Below, piece after piece: positions 12,717 through 20,291 of a stretch of 21,677 bases of DNA (the stretch's first letter is position 1; each line of letters opens with the position of its first letter). Location: IMG/VR virus record IMGVR_UViG_3300027861_000221, positions 1-21,677 of that record; one strand, 5' to 3'. A program made the translations under genes and the position numbers. The stretch comes from a virus. The notes beneath the pieces were generated by a model. The model saw nothing but the letters and a program-made list of their open reading frames with translations, was not told the DNA's origin and did not search any database.

Positions 12717-13760
12717 ATGGGAGTTAAGTCAGTAAGCGACAAACTTGAAAGATTGCGTGAAAGTGGCGTGAATGTTTGGTCTTTTTCAAGGTTGGGCAAT
12801 TTTGATACCTGTCCAAATCAATTCAAGTTGTCATATATAGATGAAGTTGAAAATAAGCAAAATGTATACGGGAGTATGGGTGGCGTTTTACACGAAGGCT
12901 TGGAGGAGATTCATCTATGTGAAGATAAAGGCAAAGAGTATTTATCAGAAGTGTTAGAAGGTGGGTATTTAGATTTAGAGTTAGGCGGATTAAGGTTTCC
13001 AACGGAGCAAATAGAAAATGGATGGAAGGCAAATATATCACACTATGTAGACAACTTTGAAAAAAAATACGATAAGTCTATAGTGGAAAAACAAGTCCTT
13101 TACAATTTCAAAGAAGAATTGGGGCTCAATGAGGATTTGTGGGTAGTTGGATATGTGGATTTAATAGTACCATCTAAACAATCGGAAGGGCAATTAACCG
13201 TTGTGGATTGGAAAACAAGCTCTAAGTTTGCAGGGAAGAAATTAAAAGAAGCTGGAAGGCAGTTAATTCTTTACGCATATATCTTAGAAAAAACAACTGG
13301 TAGGAAAGTATCAAATGTTGCTTGGGAGATGCTAAAGTATATCAATGTGTGTTGTATGCAGAAAAATGGCAAAGTTAAAAAAACTATGACAGAGCGTAGA
13401 AAATGGGTTGATGCGATAAGGAATAAAGTGGAAAAGGAGTTATATTTGTTGGAATTTATGGAATTTGAAGTTGAAATGTATATTGACGATATGTTGCACG
13501 ACAAAAACCTTGACAAAATGCCTAAGAGTATAAGAGATATGTTTTGGCTTGAAGATAGCGTGGTGGAATATGACTACAACCAAGAGAAAGTTGAGGAGTT
13601 GTTTAGTTGGATGAAAGGCACAATAGAAGGAGTAAAAGAGAGTGATTTTGAAGCTGTAGAGATAAATAGGCAGACAAGTTTCTTTTGTACCTTTTTGTGC
13701 GGTGTAAGAGGTAGTTGTGCTTCATATCAAGAATACAAAAATTCATTAGGAGCGTGCTAA
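12717..13760 (+). CDS. PD-(D/E)XK nuclease with Fe-S cluster (Cas4/AddB-like)
   Basis: A RecB-family exonuclease. The nuclease motifs are V-G-Y-V-D148-L-I-V and V-V-D164-W-K166-T-S, followed by Q-L-I-L-Y-A-Y (the conserved QxxxY segment). Four cysteines frame the domain as in Cas4 and AddB: C32 in T-C-P-N-Q-F near the start, and C324-x3-C328-x5-C334 near the end, so a 4Fe-4S cluster is expected. S-F-S-R-L-G-N-F-D near residue 22 matches the S-x-S-x-L motif at the start of these domains. The 347-residue length is larger than Cas4 and like many phage RecB-type nucleases. It ends one base before the polymerase start. Likely role: DNA end resection with Sak4. No CRISPR locus is present. Confidence 0.87.
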   Translation: MGVKSVSDKLERLRESGVNVWSFSRLGNFDTCPNQFKLSYIDEVENKQNVYGSMGGVLHEGLEEIHLCEDKGKEYLSEVLEGGYLDLELGGLRFPTEQIENGWKANISHYVDNFEKKYDKSIVEKQVLYNFKEELGLNEDLWVVGYVDLIVPSKQSEGQLTVVDWKTSSKFAGKKLKEAGRQLILYAYILEKTTGRKVSNVAWEMLKYINVCCMQKNGKVKKTMTERRKWVDAIRNKVEKELYLLEFMEFEVEMYIDDMLHDKNLDKMPKSIRDMFWLEDSVVEYDYNQEKVEELFSWMKGTIEGVKESDFEAVEINRQTSFFCTFLCGVRGSCASYQEYKNSLGAC

Positions 13761-13761
13761 T

Positions 13762-16700
13762 ATGAGAAGCTATGTGAAATACCACCTGCATACCGATGGA
13801 AGTAACGCTGATGGGTATTTTGATTCAGCGACCGAGTTTCAAGCGTATATAGACTTGGCAGTCAAAGAGGGCGACAGTGCTATTGCGTTTTCGGAACACG
13901 GTAACATTTATGACTGGATAAAGAAAAAGCTAGCTTGCGACAAGGCTGGAATAAAATACATACACGGTGTTGAAGCTTATATGTGCAGAACCTTAGAACA
14001 TAAAGAAAGATTTCACATAGGGCTATATGCCAAGAATTATGAAGGTGTAACGGAGTTAAACAGGATGCTGGCGATGAGTACAAATAAAGAGGATGGACAC
14101 TTTTATAAGTCGCAAAGATTCTCTGTCGAAGAGATAATGGGAACAACTGCCAATATAATAGTGACAACCGCCTGCGTCGCGTCTATGTTGGCGAAGATTC
14201 CAGAGGATGAATACACAGTAAGATTTTTGGAGTGGATGTCTGACAATAGAGATAGATGCTTTTTAGAGGTGCAATATCACACACACGAAATACAAAAAGA
14301 TTATAATAGAAGGTTGTTAGAATTTAATAAAAAATACGACATTAGGCTAATAGCAGGGACTGACACACATTCGGCTAGTGATTACTTGGCGAAATGTAGA
14401 AAGATTTGCCAAATAGCGAAAGATAGTTACTATGGTGACGAGGATAGCTTCGACGTGGTTTGGAAGTCTTATGATGAGATAATAGATGCTTTTAAGACAC
14501 AAGATGTGTTAAGCGAAGAACAGTATCTCGATGCAATCGAAAACACAAATATTCTTGCAGATATGGTTGAAGGGTTTGAGATTGATAGAAGTTTTAAGTA
14601 TCCAAAATTATATGGGGACGAAGCTGTTGATGTGTGGAAGAGTGGCATAATAGAAAAGCTTCGTAATAAGATAAACTCAGGAGAGATTGACGGCAAAAGA
14701 TTTCAAGAATATAAAACTAGAGTAAGAGAAGAGTTTGACGCAATGGCATCGCAAGGAATGGAAAGCTTTATGATGTTTATGTCTGAGCTTGCAGATTTTT
14801 GCAAGTTGGAGGGAATACCTATAGGCGACTGTAGAGGTTCGGTAGGAGGAAGTGAGATAGCATTTATAACAGACATTACAGACGTAGACCCAATGGTTTG
14901 GGGGACGGTGTTTTCAAGATTTGTCAACTCAAAAAGAGTAAGTTTAGCAGATATTGATATAGATCTAGCCCCAGAGGACAGGGTTAAGGTTTATGAGTAT
15001 ATATCAGACAGGTTTGGAAAGAATAAAACATCTCTAATATTAACCTTTTTGAGAGTTAAAACAAGGGGTGCGATAGATATGATAGCAAAAGGTTTGGGGT
15101 ATGAAGACCTTGATAATGTCAAAGCGATAAAGTCTGAATTTGAAAAAATAGAAAAAGAATATATCTCAATAGTCCAGTCCGAGGTAAATATCGAAGAGCT
15201 TGATGCCGAGCATAGGAATATAGATTTTGACTCTCACGACATATATTTGCATCAAATAAGAAACGAAAAGGCTAAAAAAACACTAATCAAGGCTAATGAC
15301 GCATTTGAAATGCTGAAAAGCAAAGATGAGGAGTTGTTTTTTTATTTTAATGGGATAAAGGGGACTATCATCGCAAAGGGACAACATCCGGCTGGAATGA
15401 TAGGAAGCCCAATAACACTCGACGACAGCCTCGGAATATTCTATAAAAAAGGCGACACAAAACATCCAGTATCAACCTGCACAATGAAGGTTGTGGACTA
15501 TTGCAACTATGTCAAGTTTGATATACTCGGACTAAAGACTATGGGAATACTAAAGGATGTATACGCTATGAAAGGAGAAGAGTGGGAGAGGTCGTATAAG
15601 ATTGACTGGAATGATGGGGATGTTTGGAGCGAGATGCTAAACGGGCAGGTTGGGCTGTTTCAGTTCGAGGGAGATTTTGCTTATGGACTTCTAAAAAAGT
15701 TTAAACCTAAGAACATAAACGAAATATCGTTAGCAAATGCCAGCCTTAGACCAAGTGGTAAGTCGTATAGAGATAGGTTGATAAATCGGGAGATAAATAA
15801 AAACCCATCAAAAGAGATAGACGAGCTTCTTGATAGTAATGGAGGCTTCCTAGTTTTTCAGGAGGATACCATAAAGTTCTTAACAGATATATGTGGCTTC
15901 GAGGGAGGGCACGCCGACAATGTTAGGAGATGTATTGGTAAAAAAGACCGAGAGGGTCTTGAGCTTGAACTTCCTATGATAATAGATGGATATTGCGACA
16001 CGTCAACCAAATCAAGAAGTGTGGCTGAGTTGGAGGCTAGAGAGTTTGTCCAAATAATAGAAGATAGTGCCGAATACCAATTTGGACTCAACCATTCTAC
16101 TGGATATTCAAAATTAGGATATAGGTGTATTAGATTTAGGCGTAGTGATTTAGTGTATTTTATAACAGCATACTTGAATCGTGCGTCAAACAACGACGAT
16201 ATAAAAGCTGGGACATCGCTGGCTTTAGACAATAAGGTTAAGATAAACGGAATTAGGTTTGGATTTTCTAAAAGCGATTACAGTTGTGATGTTGAAAGTA
16301 GGCAGATATACAAAGGCTTATCTTCTATAAAAGATATAGGAAGGGCGACTCCCAATGATTTGTGGGAATTGGGGCGAAGCAAGAAATATGACGACATATT
16401 GGATTTGTTAATAGACATAGATAAAAACGGTGCTTGTAAAAAAAACCAACTTGACATATTGATCAAACTGGGGTACTTTTCTGCGTTTGGCTCTGATAAA
16501 ACACTGTGGAGTTTTGTAGAGTATTATGGAGCGATAAAGGATAGAAAGGTGTTTAAAAAAGCAAAGCTACCAGAATTGGCTAAGAATTTGCCTCTCATTA
16601 CAGAGATAAAAGATTACTGCACCGAAACAGATAAACAGTTTAAATTAACAGACTGGGAAACTCCGTTGCGTAAGATATTGAAAAAGCTACCACAAGAGAA

Positions 16701-17037
16701 ATTTACAATCAATAGCAAAATACAATTCCAAATTGAGTCGCTTGGATATATAGAGGACGTGTATGATGTGGACTACGATATATGGGCTGTTGTTGCTAAG
16801 GAAACTAAATACAAGAATCCAATACTGACATTGAAAAATTTAGCAAGCGATAAATCTATCAACATAAAAATTAGAGCTAAAACCATCAAGGAAAACCCAG
16901 TTGAAAAAGGTGCTGTTATAAGGGTTTGTCAAATAGCTGATGAAAAAAGATGGATAAAAACATCTGACGGATTTAAACAAATTGATGAGACGGAAAAGAT
17001 ATTAAAAAAATATAAAGAAATTGTAATAAACAGTTGA
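13762..17037 (+). CDS. dnaE: DNA polymerase III alpha subunit (C-family) with PHP domain
   Basis: The phage replicative polymerase. The 1091-residue product starts with a PHP domain: H8-L-H10-T-D, F-S-E45-H46-G-N, G-V-E71-A-Y and later G-T-D-T-H-S-A-S-D. These look like an intact metal site, so PHP-based 3'-5' proofreading is possible. The polymerase core has G-D-C-R-G-S-V-G-G-S (nucleotide-binding loop), A-D397-I-D399-I-D401-L (the P-D-F-D-I-D-F type acidic motif) and K-F-D587-I-L-G-L-K-T-M (third catalytic Asp). S-L-A-N-A-S-L-R-P-S-G and the F-Q-E-D segment also fit. It is slightly shorter than bacterial DnaE (about 1160). No clamp or clamp loader lies in the window. Its TGA overlaps the -35 of P6. 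Confidence 0.93.
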   Translation: MRSYVKYHLHTDGSNADGYFDSATEFQAYIDLAVKEGDSAIAFSEHGNIYDWIKKKLACDKAGIKYIHGVEAYMCRTLEHKERFHIGLYAKNYEGVTELNRMLAMSTNKEDGHFYKSQRFSVEEIMGTTANIIVTTACVASMLAKIPEDEYTVRFLEWMSDNRDRCFLEVQYHTHEIQKDYNRRLLEFNKKYDIRLIAGTDTHSASDYLAKCRKICQIAKDSYYGDEDSFDVVWKSYDEIIDAFKTQDVLSEEQYLDAIENTNILADMVEGFEIDRSFKYPKLYGDEAVDVWKSGIIEKLRNKINSGEIDGKRFQEYKTRVREEFDAMASQGMESFMMFMSELADFCKLEGIPIGDCRGSVGGSEIAFITDITDVDPMVWGTVFSRFVNSKRVSLADIDIDLAPEDRVKVYEYISDRFGKNKTSLILTFLRVKTRGAIDMIAKGLGYEDLDNVKAIKSEFEKIEKEYISIVQSEVNIEELDAEHRNIDFDSHDIYLHQIRNEKAKKTLIKANDAFEMLKSKDEELFFYFNGIKGTIIAKGQHPAGMIGSPITLDDSLGIFYKKGDTKHPVSTCTMKVVDYCNYVKFDILGLKTMGILKDVYAMKGEEWERSYKIDWNDGDVWSEMLNGQVGLFQFEGDFAYGLLKKFKPKNINEISLANASLRPSGKSYRDRLINREINKNPSKEIDELLDSNGGFLVFQEDTIKFLTDICGFEGGHADNVRRCIGKKDREGLELELPMIIDGYCDTSTKSRSVAELEAREFVQIIEDSAEYQFGLNHSTGYSKLGYRCIRFRRSDLVYFITAYLNRASNNDDIKAGTSLALDNKVKINGIRFGFSKSDYSCDVESRQIYKGLSSIKDIGRATPNDLWELGRSKKYDDILDLLIDIDKNGACKKNQLDILIKLGYFSAFGSDKTLWSFVEYYGAIKDRKVFKKAKLPELAKNLPLITEIKDYCTETDKQFKLTDWETPLRKILKKLPQEKFTINSKIQFQIESLGYIEDVYDVDYDIWAVVAKETKYKNPILTLKNLASDKSINIKIRAKTIKENPVEKGAVIRVCQIADEKRWIKTSDGFKQIDETEKILKKYKEIVINS

Positions 17038-17062
17038 CAAGATTTGTTTTTTATGATATACT
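17034..17062 (+). promoter_or_regulatory. Sigma-70-type promoter P6
   Basis: -35 TTGACA (17034-17039), which contains the polymerase stop TGA (17035-17037), then a 17-base spacer ending TATGA and -10 TATACT (17057-17062). It drives dut and the genes behind it. Confidence 0.8.
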
Positions 17063-17093
17063 TACTTGTAGTTAAATAAAAGGAGGAATATAA

Positions 17094-17546
17094 ATGAGAG
17101 GATTTAAAATGGTTGAAGGTGAGTATGAGAAAAACAATGGCACTATCTTAAACTTGCCAAGAAGAGGTACGCCAAATAGTGCTGGATATGATTTCTATAT
17201 GCCTATTGATGCGACTATTCCAGCAGGAGCGAGAGTGTTAGTCTGGAGTGATGTTAGGGCTTATATGTTGCCTGACGAAGTGTTAAATGTTTATCCAAGA
17301 AGTAGCTTAGGTGTAAAAGGATTGATTTTAAGTAATACTATAGGAGTTATAGATTCCGATTACTATTCCAATAGAAATACTGGCGGAAACATTGGATTGA
17401 CCTTATGGAATACTACAGATAAACCTTTTGAATTAAGGAAAGGAGACAGAGTTTGTCAGGGTATATTTGGAAAGTATCTAATAGCAGATAACGATATTCC
17501 TATTTCACAAGAGAGAATCGGTGGAATGGGTAGCACTAAAGCATAA
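17094..17546 (+). CDS. dut: dUTP diphosphatase (dUTPase)
   Basis: Hydrolyses dUTP to dUMP and pyrophosphate, keeping uracil out of DNA and feeding ThyX. All five motifs of the trimeric dUTPase family are present in 150 residues: motif 1 N-S-A-G-Y-D-F-Y, motif 2 Y-P-R-S-S-L-G-V-K-G, motif 3 N-T-I-G-V-I-D-S-D-Y, motif 4 K-G-D-R-V-C-Q-G and motif 5 R-I-G-G-M-G-S-T-K (Met replaces the usual Phe). ATG 17094 follows AAAGGAGG by a few bases; a second ATG at 17109 has no ribosome site. It is first behind promoter P6. Its presence argues against a uracil-containing phage genome. Confidence 0.95.
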   Translation: MRGFKMVEGEYEKNNGTILNLPRRGTPNSAGYDFYMPIDATIPAGARVLVWSDVRAYMLPDEVLNVYPRSSLGVKGLILSNTIGVIDSDYYSNRNTGGNIGLTLWNTTDKPFELRKGDRVCQGIFGKYLIADNDIPISQERIGGMGSTKA

Positions 17547-17558
17547 GGTGGTGTATTA

Positions 17559-18026
17559 ATGGTAGATATGAAGAACATTAATAAGAAATGGAGAGTAGTT
17601 ATGCCTTTTGATGATAAAGGCAAGCCACTTAAAACTGATTTAGTTGGAGGTAAAAATACCTTCGACTTGGATTCAGCATTTATATATTGTGGAGATGGTA
17701 GCGTTCATATAGATAGATTTAACGAAGATGTTATGAGGTTGACATCATTTAGCATTAGCAAGTTAAAAACCATTAGAACTAAGATGAATAAGGCTGAAAT
17801 TGAGTTGCTGGGATATTATGAATTGGACTCCGAAGGTCATTTAGACTTCAACGATAGCGATTTAGATAAGGTTTGTAAGATTGCAAAAGCTAAAAAACAG
17901 AGAAAGTCGCCAGTAGGTATAACAAATATAAAAGACAACTATGCTTATTTTTTAAGGACATACAAAAACGTGAATGTTGAATATGCTGAAAAATTAGAAA
18001 GTTGGGATAAAAAAAGGAGGAAATAG
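17559..18026 (+). CDS. Hypothetical phage protein, 155 aa
   Basis: ATG 17559 has GGTGGTG upstream; an in-frame ATG at 17568 is a possible alternative. The product is charged, starts with a W-R-V-V-M-P-F-D strand, has two Cys (C44 and C106), and ends in a basic stretch (W-D-K-K-R-R-K) that encodes the AGGAGG ribosome site of the next gene. There are no membrane segments. I do not recognise the family. It lies between dut and a DUF3310 gene, so a role in nucleotide metabolism is possible but unsupported by motifs. Confidence 0.8.
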   Translation: MVDMKNINKKWRVVMPFDDKGKPLKTDLVGGKNTFDLDSAFIYCGDGSVHIDRFNEDVMRLTSFSISKLKTIRTKMNKAEIELLGYYELDSEGHLDFNDSDLDKVCKIAKAKKQRKSPVGITNIKDNYAYFLRTYKNVNVEYAEKLESWDKKRRK

Positions 18027-18027
18027 T

Positions 18028-18246
18028 ATGGCTTTAGACAACATAAATAACCCTAAACACTATGGTGGGTGCGATGCGGTGTATGAGGCAATTAAAGTAA
18101 TTGAAGCTTGGAACTTAGGGTTTAATTTAGGAAACACTGTTAAGTATATAAGTAGAGCAGGTAAAAAGGATAAAAATAAAGAAGTTGAGGATTTGAAAAA
18201 GGCTGTTTATTACTTAAATAGACACATTAAAAATTTAGAGAGCTAA
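18028..18246 (+). CDS. DUF3310 protein
   Basis: The 72-residue product matches the DUF3310 pattern closely: I-N-N-P-K-H-Y near the start, then V-I-E-A-W-N-L-G-F-N-L-G-N-T-V-K-Y-I-S-R-A-G-K (in parts) and D-L-K-K-A-V-Y-Y-L-N-R-H-I at the end. The domain is frequent in phages of Gram-positive bacteria, and it also occurs in T7 gp1.7, a nucleotide kinase. On its own its biochemical role is not settled. It starts one base after the previous stop with AAAGGAGG upstream. Its place behind dut fits a nucleotide-metabolism block. Confidence 0.9.
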   Translation: MALDNINNPKHYGGCDAVYEAIKVIEAWNLGFNLGNTVKYISRAGKKDKNKEVEDLKKAVYYLNRHIKNLES

Positions 18247-18271
18247 TTTACTTGAGGAGGTATTTGAGGTT

Positions 18272-19786
18272 ATGACAAAGGTTTTTAAATTAATAGCATT
18301 AACGGAAGACAATGAAGACACTGGTAGCGTTTTATATTACAAAAGTAAGAAGAAAATGTGTAGCGAATTGAATCTCACAGAGAGAGTTATATCGGCTACC
18401 ACAACTAAGTATCGTGAGAAGTATAATAAGCTTACAAACGAAGTTAAGCTTGTGCGTATGAATCCACGCTATCAGCATAAAGGGTTTAGATTGGAGATTT
18501 TGAAGGTTGATGATTTGAGCGAGTACAAACTTGAAGATTATGATGTGGAAAATGTTGTTGGAAAGGAAGAGAGAAAGCCTAAGTTTACCGAAAGTGAAAA
18601 TGGATATGTTGTTCACGGCAAATTGAGGAATGTTACTATAACTAAGGATGAGCTTAGAAATATTAAAAATATTTACTGCACTCATAAGATGACAATAAAT
18701 AAAACAGCATTAGAAGTTGGATTAGTTAGAGAAGAATTAACGTTGATATTATCAGCGTTCTCAATAACTAAGGACGACATACCTTTTATAGATGATGACG
18801 TGGTTGATATGTCTGCAGAAGAAATGGCTGAAATTACTAGGTTGGAGAAGAAGAGAAGTTACTTTAGGAAGTTGGAAGATAATAAAATTAAAGATATGGA
18901 GAAAGAGTTGAAAAGACTTCATAGGAATAATTTTGTATTTGAGAACGCTGTTGAACAATTAGCAAATATAACCCTTCCCAAGCCTAATTATTGTGAATCA
19001 CAAGGTAGTAATGCTAATAAAACTATGTTAATCAACTTAGCAGACATTCACGCTGGAGCAAAGTTTCAAGTTGTAGGAAATTCTTATAGCTTGGATATAA
19101 TGAAACAGAGATTTGCAAAGTTTACAGCGGATATATTAAAAAGGTTAGATGTGTATGATGTAGACAAAATAATCATATGCAACCTTGGAGATACAGTGAG
19201 TGGATTGGTTCATGTCGCCAATAGAGTTGCGAGTGAAGTTGGTGTAAACGTGGCATTGGTTGAAGTTATTGAACAAATAGGAATGTTAATAAAAACCTTA
19301 TCAGAAGTAACTAATCTCCCTATTGATTACCGAAACACGTTAGGTAACCATTCAAGGTTTGTGCCTAATAAGACTGAAAATATAACAGATGAGAATATGG
19401 AAACGTTGATACCATTTAGTTTAGACTTAATGTTTAAGAATTATGAGAATGTAAATATTTATAAAGCTAAAGCAGTTGATGAGTTTATGTTGTATGGAGA
19501 GCCAATAGCACTACATCACGGCGATCAATTTAGAGATAACAGAAAGCTTATGGCAAGCAGAAATAAGTTTTACCGTTTAATATATCAAGGACATTTTCAC
19601 AACTTTGATATTACTACTTTAAATGGAACGGAAATTGTCCAAGTGGGAACTATGATGGGGAGTGATGACTATGCAAGTAGCAAGCAGTTATACAGCAGAC
19701 CTATGCAATTAATAACTATAGTTGATTCAGAGTGGAATATTGCACATTATCCATCATACTTTAAAACAGAAGGGGTTGATGTCTAA
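18272..19786 (+). CDS. Calcineurin-like metallophosphoesterase (SbcD/Mre11-like) with long N-terminus
   Basis: The C-terminal half (about 250-504) carries the full two-metal phosphoesterase set: L-A-D258-I-H260-A-G, N-L-G-D307-T-V-S-G, T-L-G-N359-H360, A-L-H-H416-G-D and G-H441-F-H443-N-F. This arrangement fits phage enzymes related to SbcD/Mre11 nucleases that trim DNA ends, but a protein or nucleotide phosphatase is also possible. Residues 1-240 are unusual in size: a charged, partly helical region including I-N-K-T-A-L-E-V-G-L (about 140-149), which reads like a helix-turn-helix, then a likely coiled coil (about 188-225). No SbcC partner is in the window. ATG 18272 lies 11 bases after GAGGAGG. 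Its stop overlaps the next start. Confidence 0.85.
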   Translation: MTKVFKLIALTEDNEDTGSVLYYKSKKKMCSELNLTERVISATTTKYREKYNKLTNEVKLVRMNPRYQHKGFRLEILKVDDLSEYKLEDYDVENVVGKEERKPKFTESENGYVVHGKLRNVTITKDELRNIKNIYCTHKMTINKTALEVGLVREELTLILSAFSITKDDIPFIDDDVVDMSAEEMAEITRLEKKRSYFRKLEDNKIKDMEKELKRLHRNNFVFENAVEQLANITLPKPNYCESQGSNANKTMLINLADIHAGAKFQVVGNSYSLDIMKQRFAKFTADILKRLDVYDVDKIIICNLGDTVSGLVHVANRVASEVGVNVALVEVIEQIGMLIKTLSEVTNLPIDYRNTLGNHSRFVPNKTENITDENMETLIPFSLDLMFKNYENVNIYKAKAVDEFMLYGEPIALHHGDQFRDNRKLMASRNKFYRLIYQGHFHNFDITTLNGTEIVQVGTMMGSDDYASSKQLYSRPMQLITIVDSEWNIAHYPSYFKTEGVDV

Positions 19787-20031
19787 TGATTACATTTGAA
19801 GTATTTCACAATCCAAGTATCGAGGAAGGTTTATCCTTCTTTGATACATTTGGGATATTGCCACCAGATGGATTTTTAACTGGAAGTGAGACTAATATAT
19901 CCTACTTCTGCAACGATAATCTAGCACAAATTATGATAAGCAAGAGAAATGATAGTAATGCCAAGACTAAATTTGGCGGAGTTACATCTGAAACTATTAA
20001 AATTACACAAGATGGAGGTTGGTTATGTTAG
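19786..20031 (+). CDS. Hypothetical protein, 81 aa
   Basis: Starts in a TAATG junction with the phosphoesterase gene, with AAGGGG (19770-19775) as a probable ribosome site. The product is aromatic-rich in its first half (F-E-V-F-H, S-F-F-D-T-F-G-I) and looks beta-rich overall. It has two Cys and no membrane helix. Its last codons hold the ribosome site and start of the next gene (seven-base overlap). Family not recognised. Confidence 0.7.
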   Translation: MITFEVFHNPSIEEGLSFFDTFGILPPDGFLTGSETNISYFCNDNLAQIMISKRNDSNAKTKFGGVTSETIKITQDGGWLC

Positions 20032-20291
20032 AATTAATGAAGAAACTTAGAATGTTGGTGGGAAATGACAATCATTTCTCGTCTGTGATTTATGATGATT
20101 GTATTATATTTGAATTATGGGAAGTCGAAGTACCTTTGATATTCACTAAAGATATGTTATATTTGGACTGTGAACTTTACGACTACAAGCTATATCCCAA
20201 TATGATAGATGATATTCAGACAGCACTTGAATATATAGAAGAAGCTAGAGGGGAGTTAATAGAGTTGTTGGAGGTTGGAGATGGAAAATAA
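20025..20291 (+). CDS. Hypothetical protein, 88 aa
   Basis: I choose ATG 20025, six bases after GGAGG (20014-20018), over the TTG at 20019. The acidic product has a strand-rich first half (S-V-I-Y-D-D-C-I-I-F-E-L-W) and an amphipathic C-terminal helix (D-D-I-Q-T-A-L-E-Y-I-E-E-A). It overlaps both neighbours, by seven bases before and 11 after, so its translation is likely coupled with that of the kinase-nucleotidase. Family not recognised. Confidence 0.75.
   Translation: MLELMKKLRMLVGNDNHFSSVIYDDCIIFELWEVEVPLIFTKDMLYLDCELYDYKLYPNMIDDIQTALEYIEEARGELIELLEVGDGK

Noticed and set aside
12717-13760. Cas4-like nuclease as a sign of a CRISPR system
   Set aside because: No repeats, spacers or other cas genes are present; such nucleases are common in phages.
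15858-16232. 124-codon open frame on the minus strand
   Set aside because: It lies wholly within the conserved polymerase gene and has no ribosome site.
20275-20280. TTG start two codons upstream of the kinase-nucleotidase ATG
   Set aside because: It is too close to GGAGG (20270-20274), while ATG 20281 has proper spacing.
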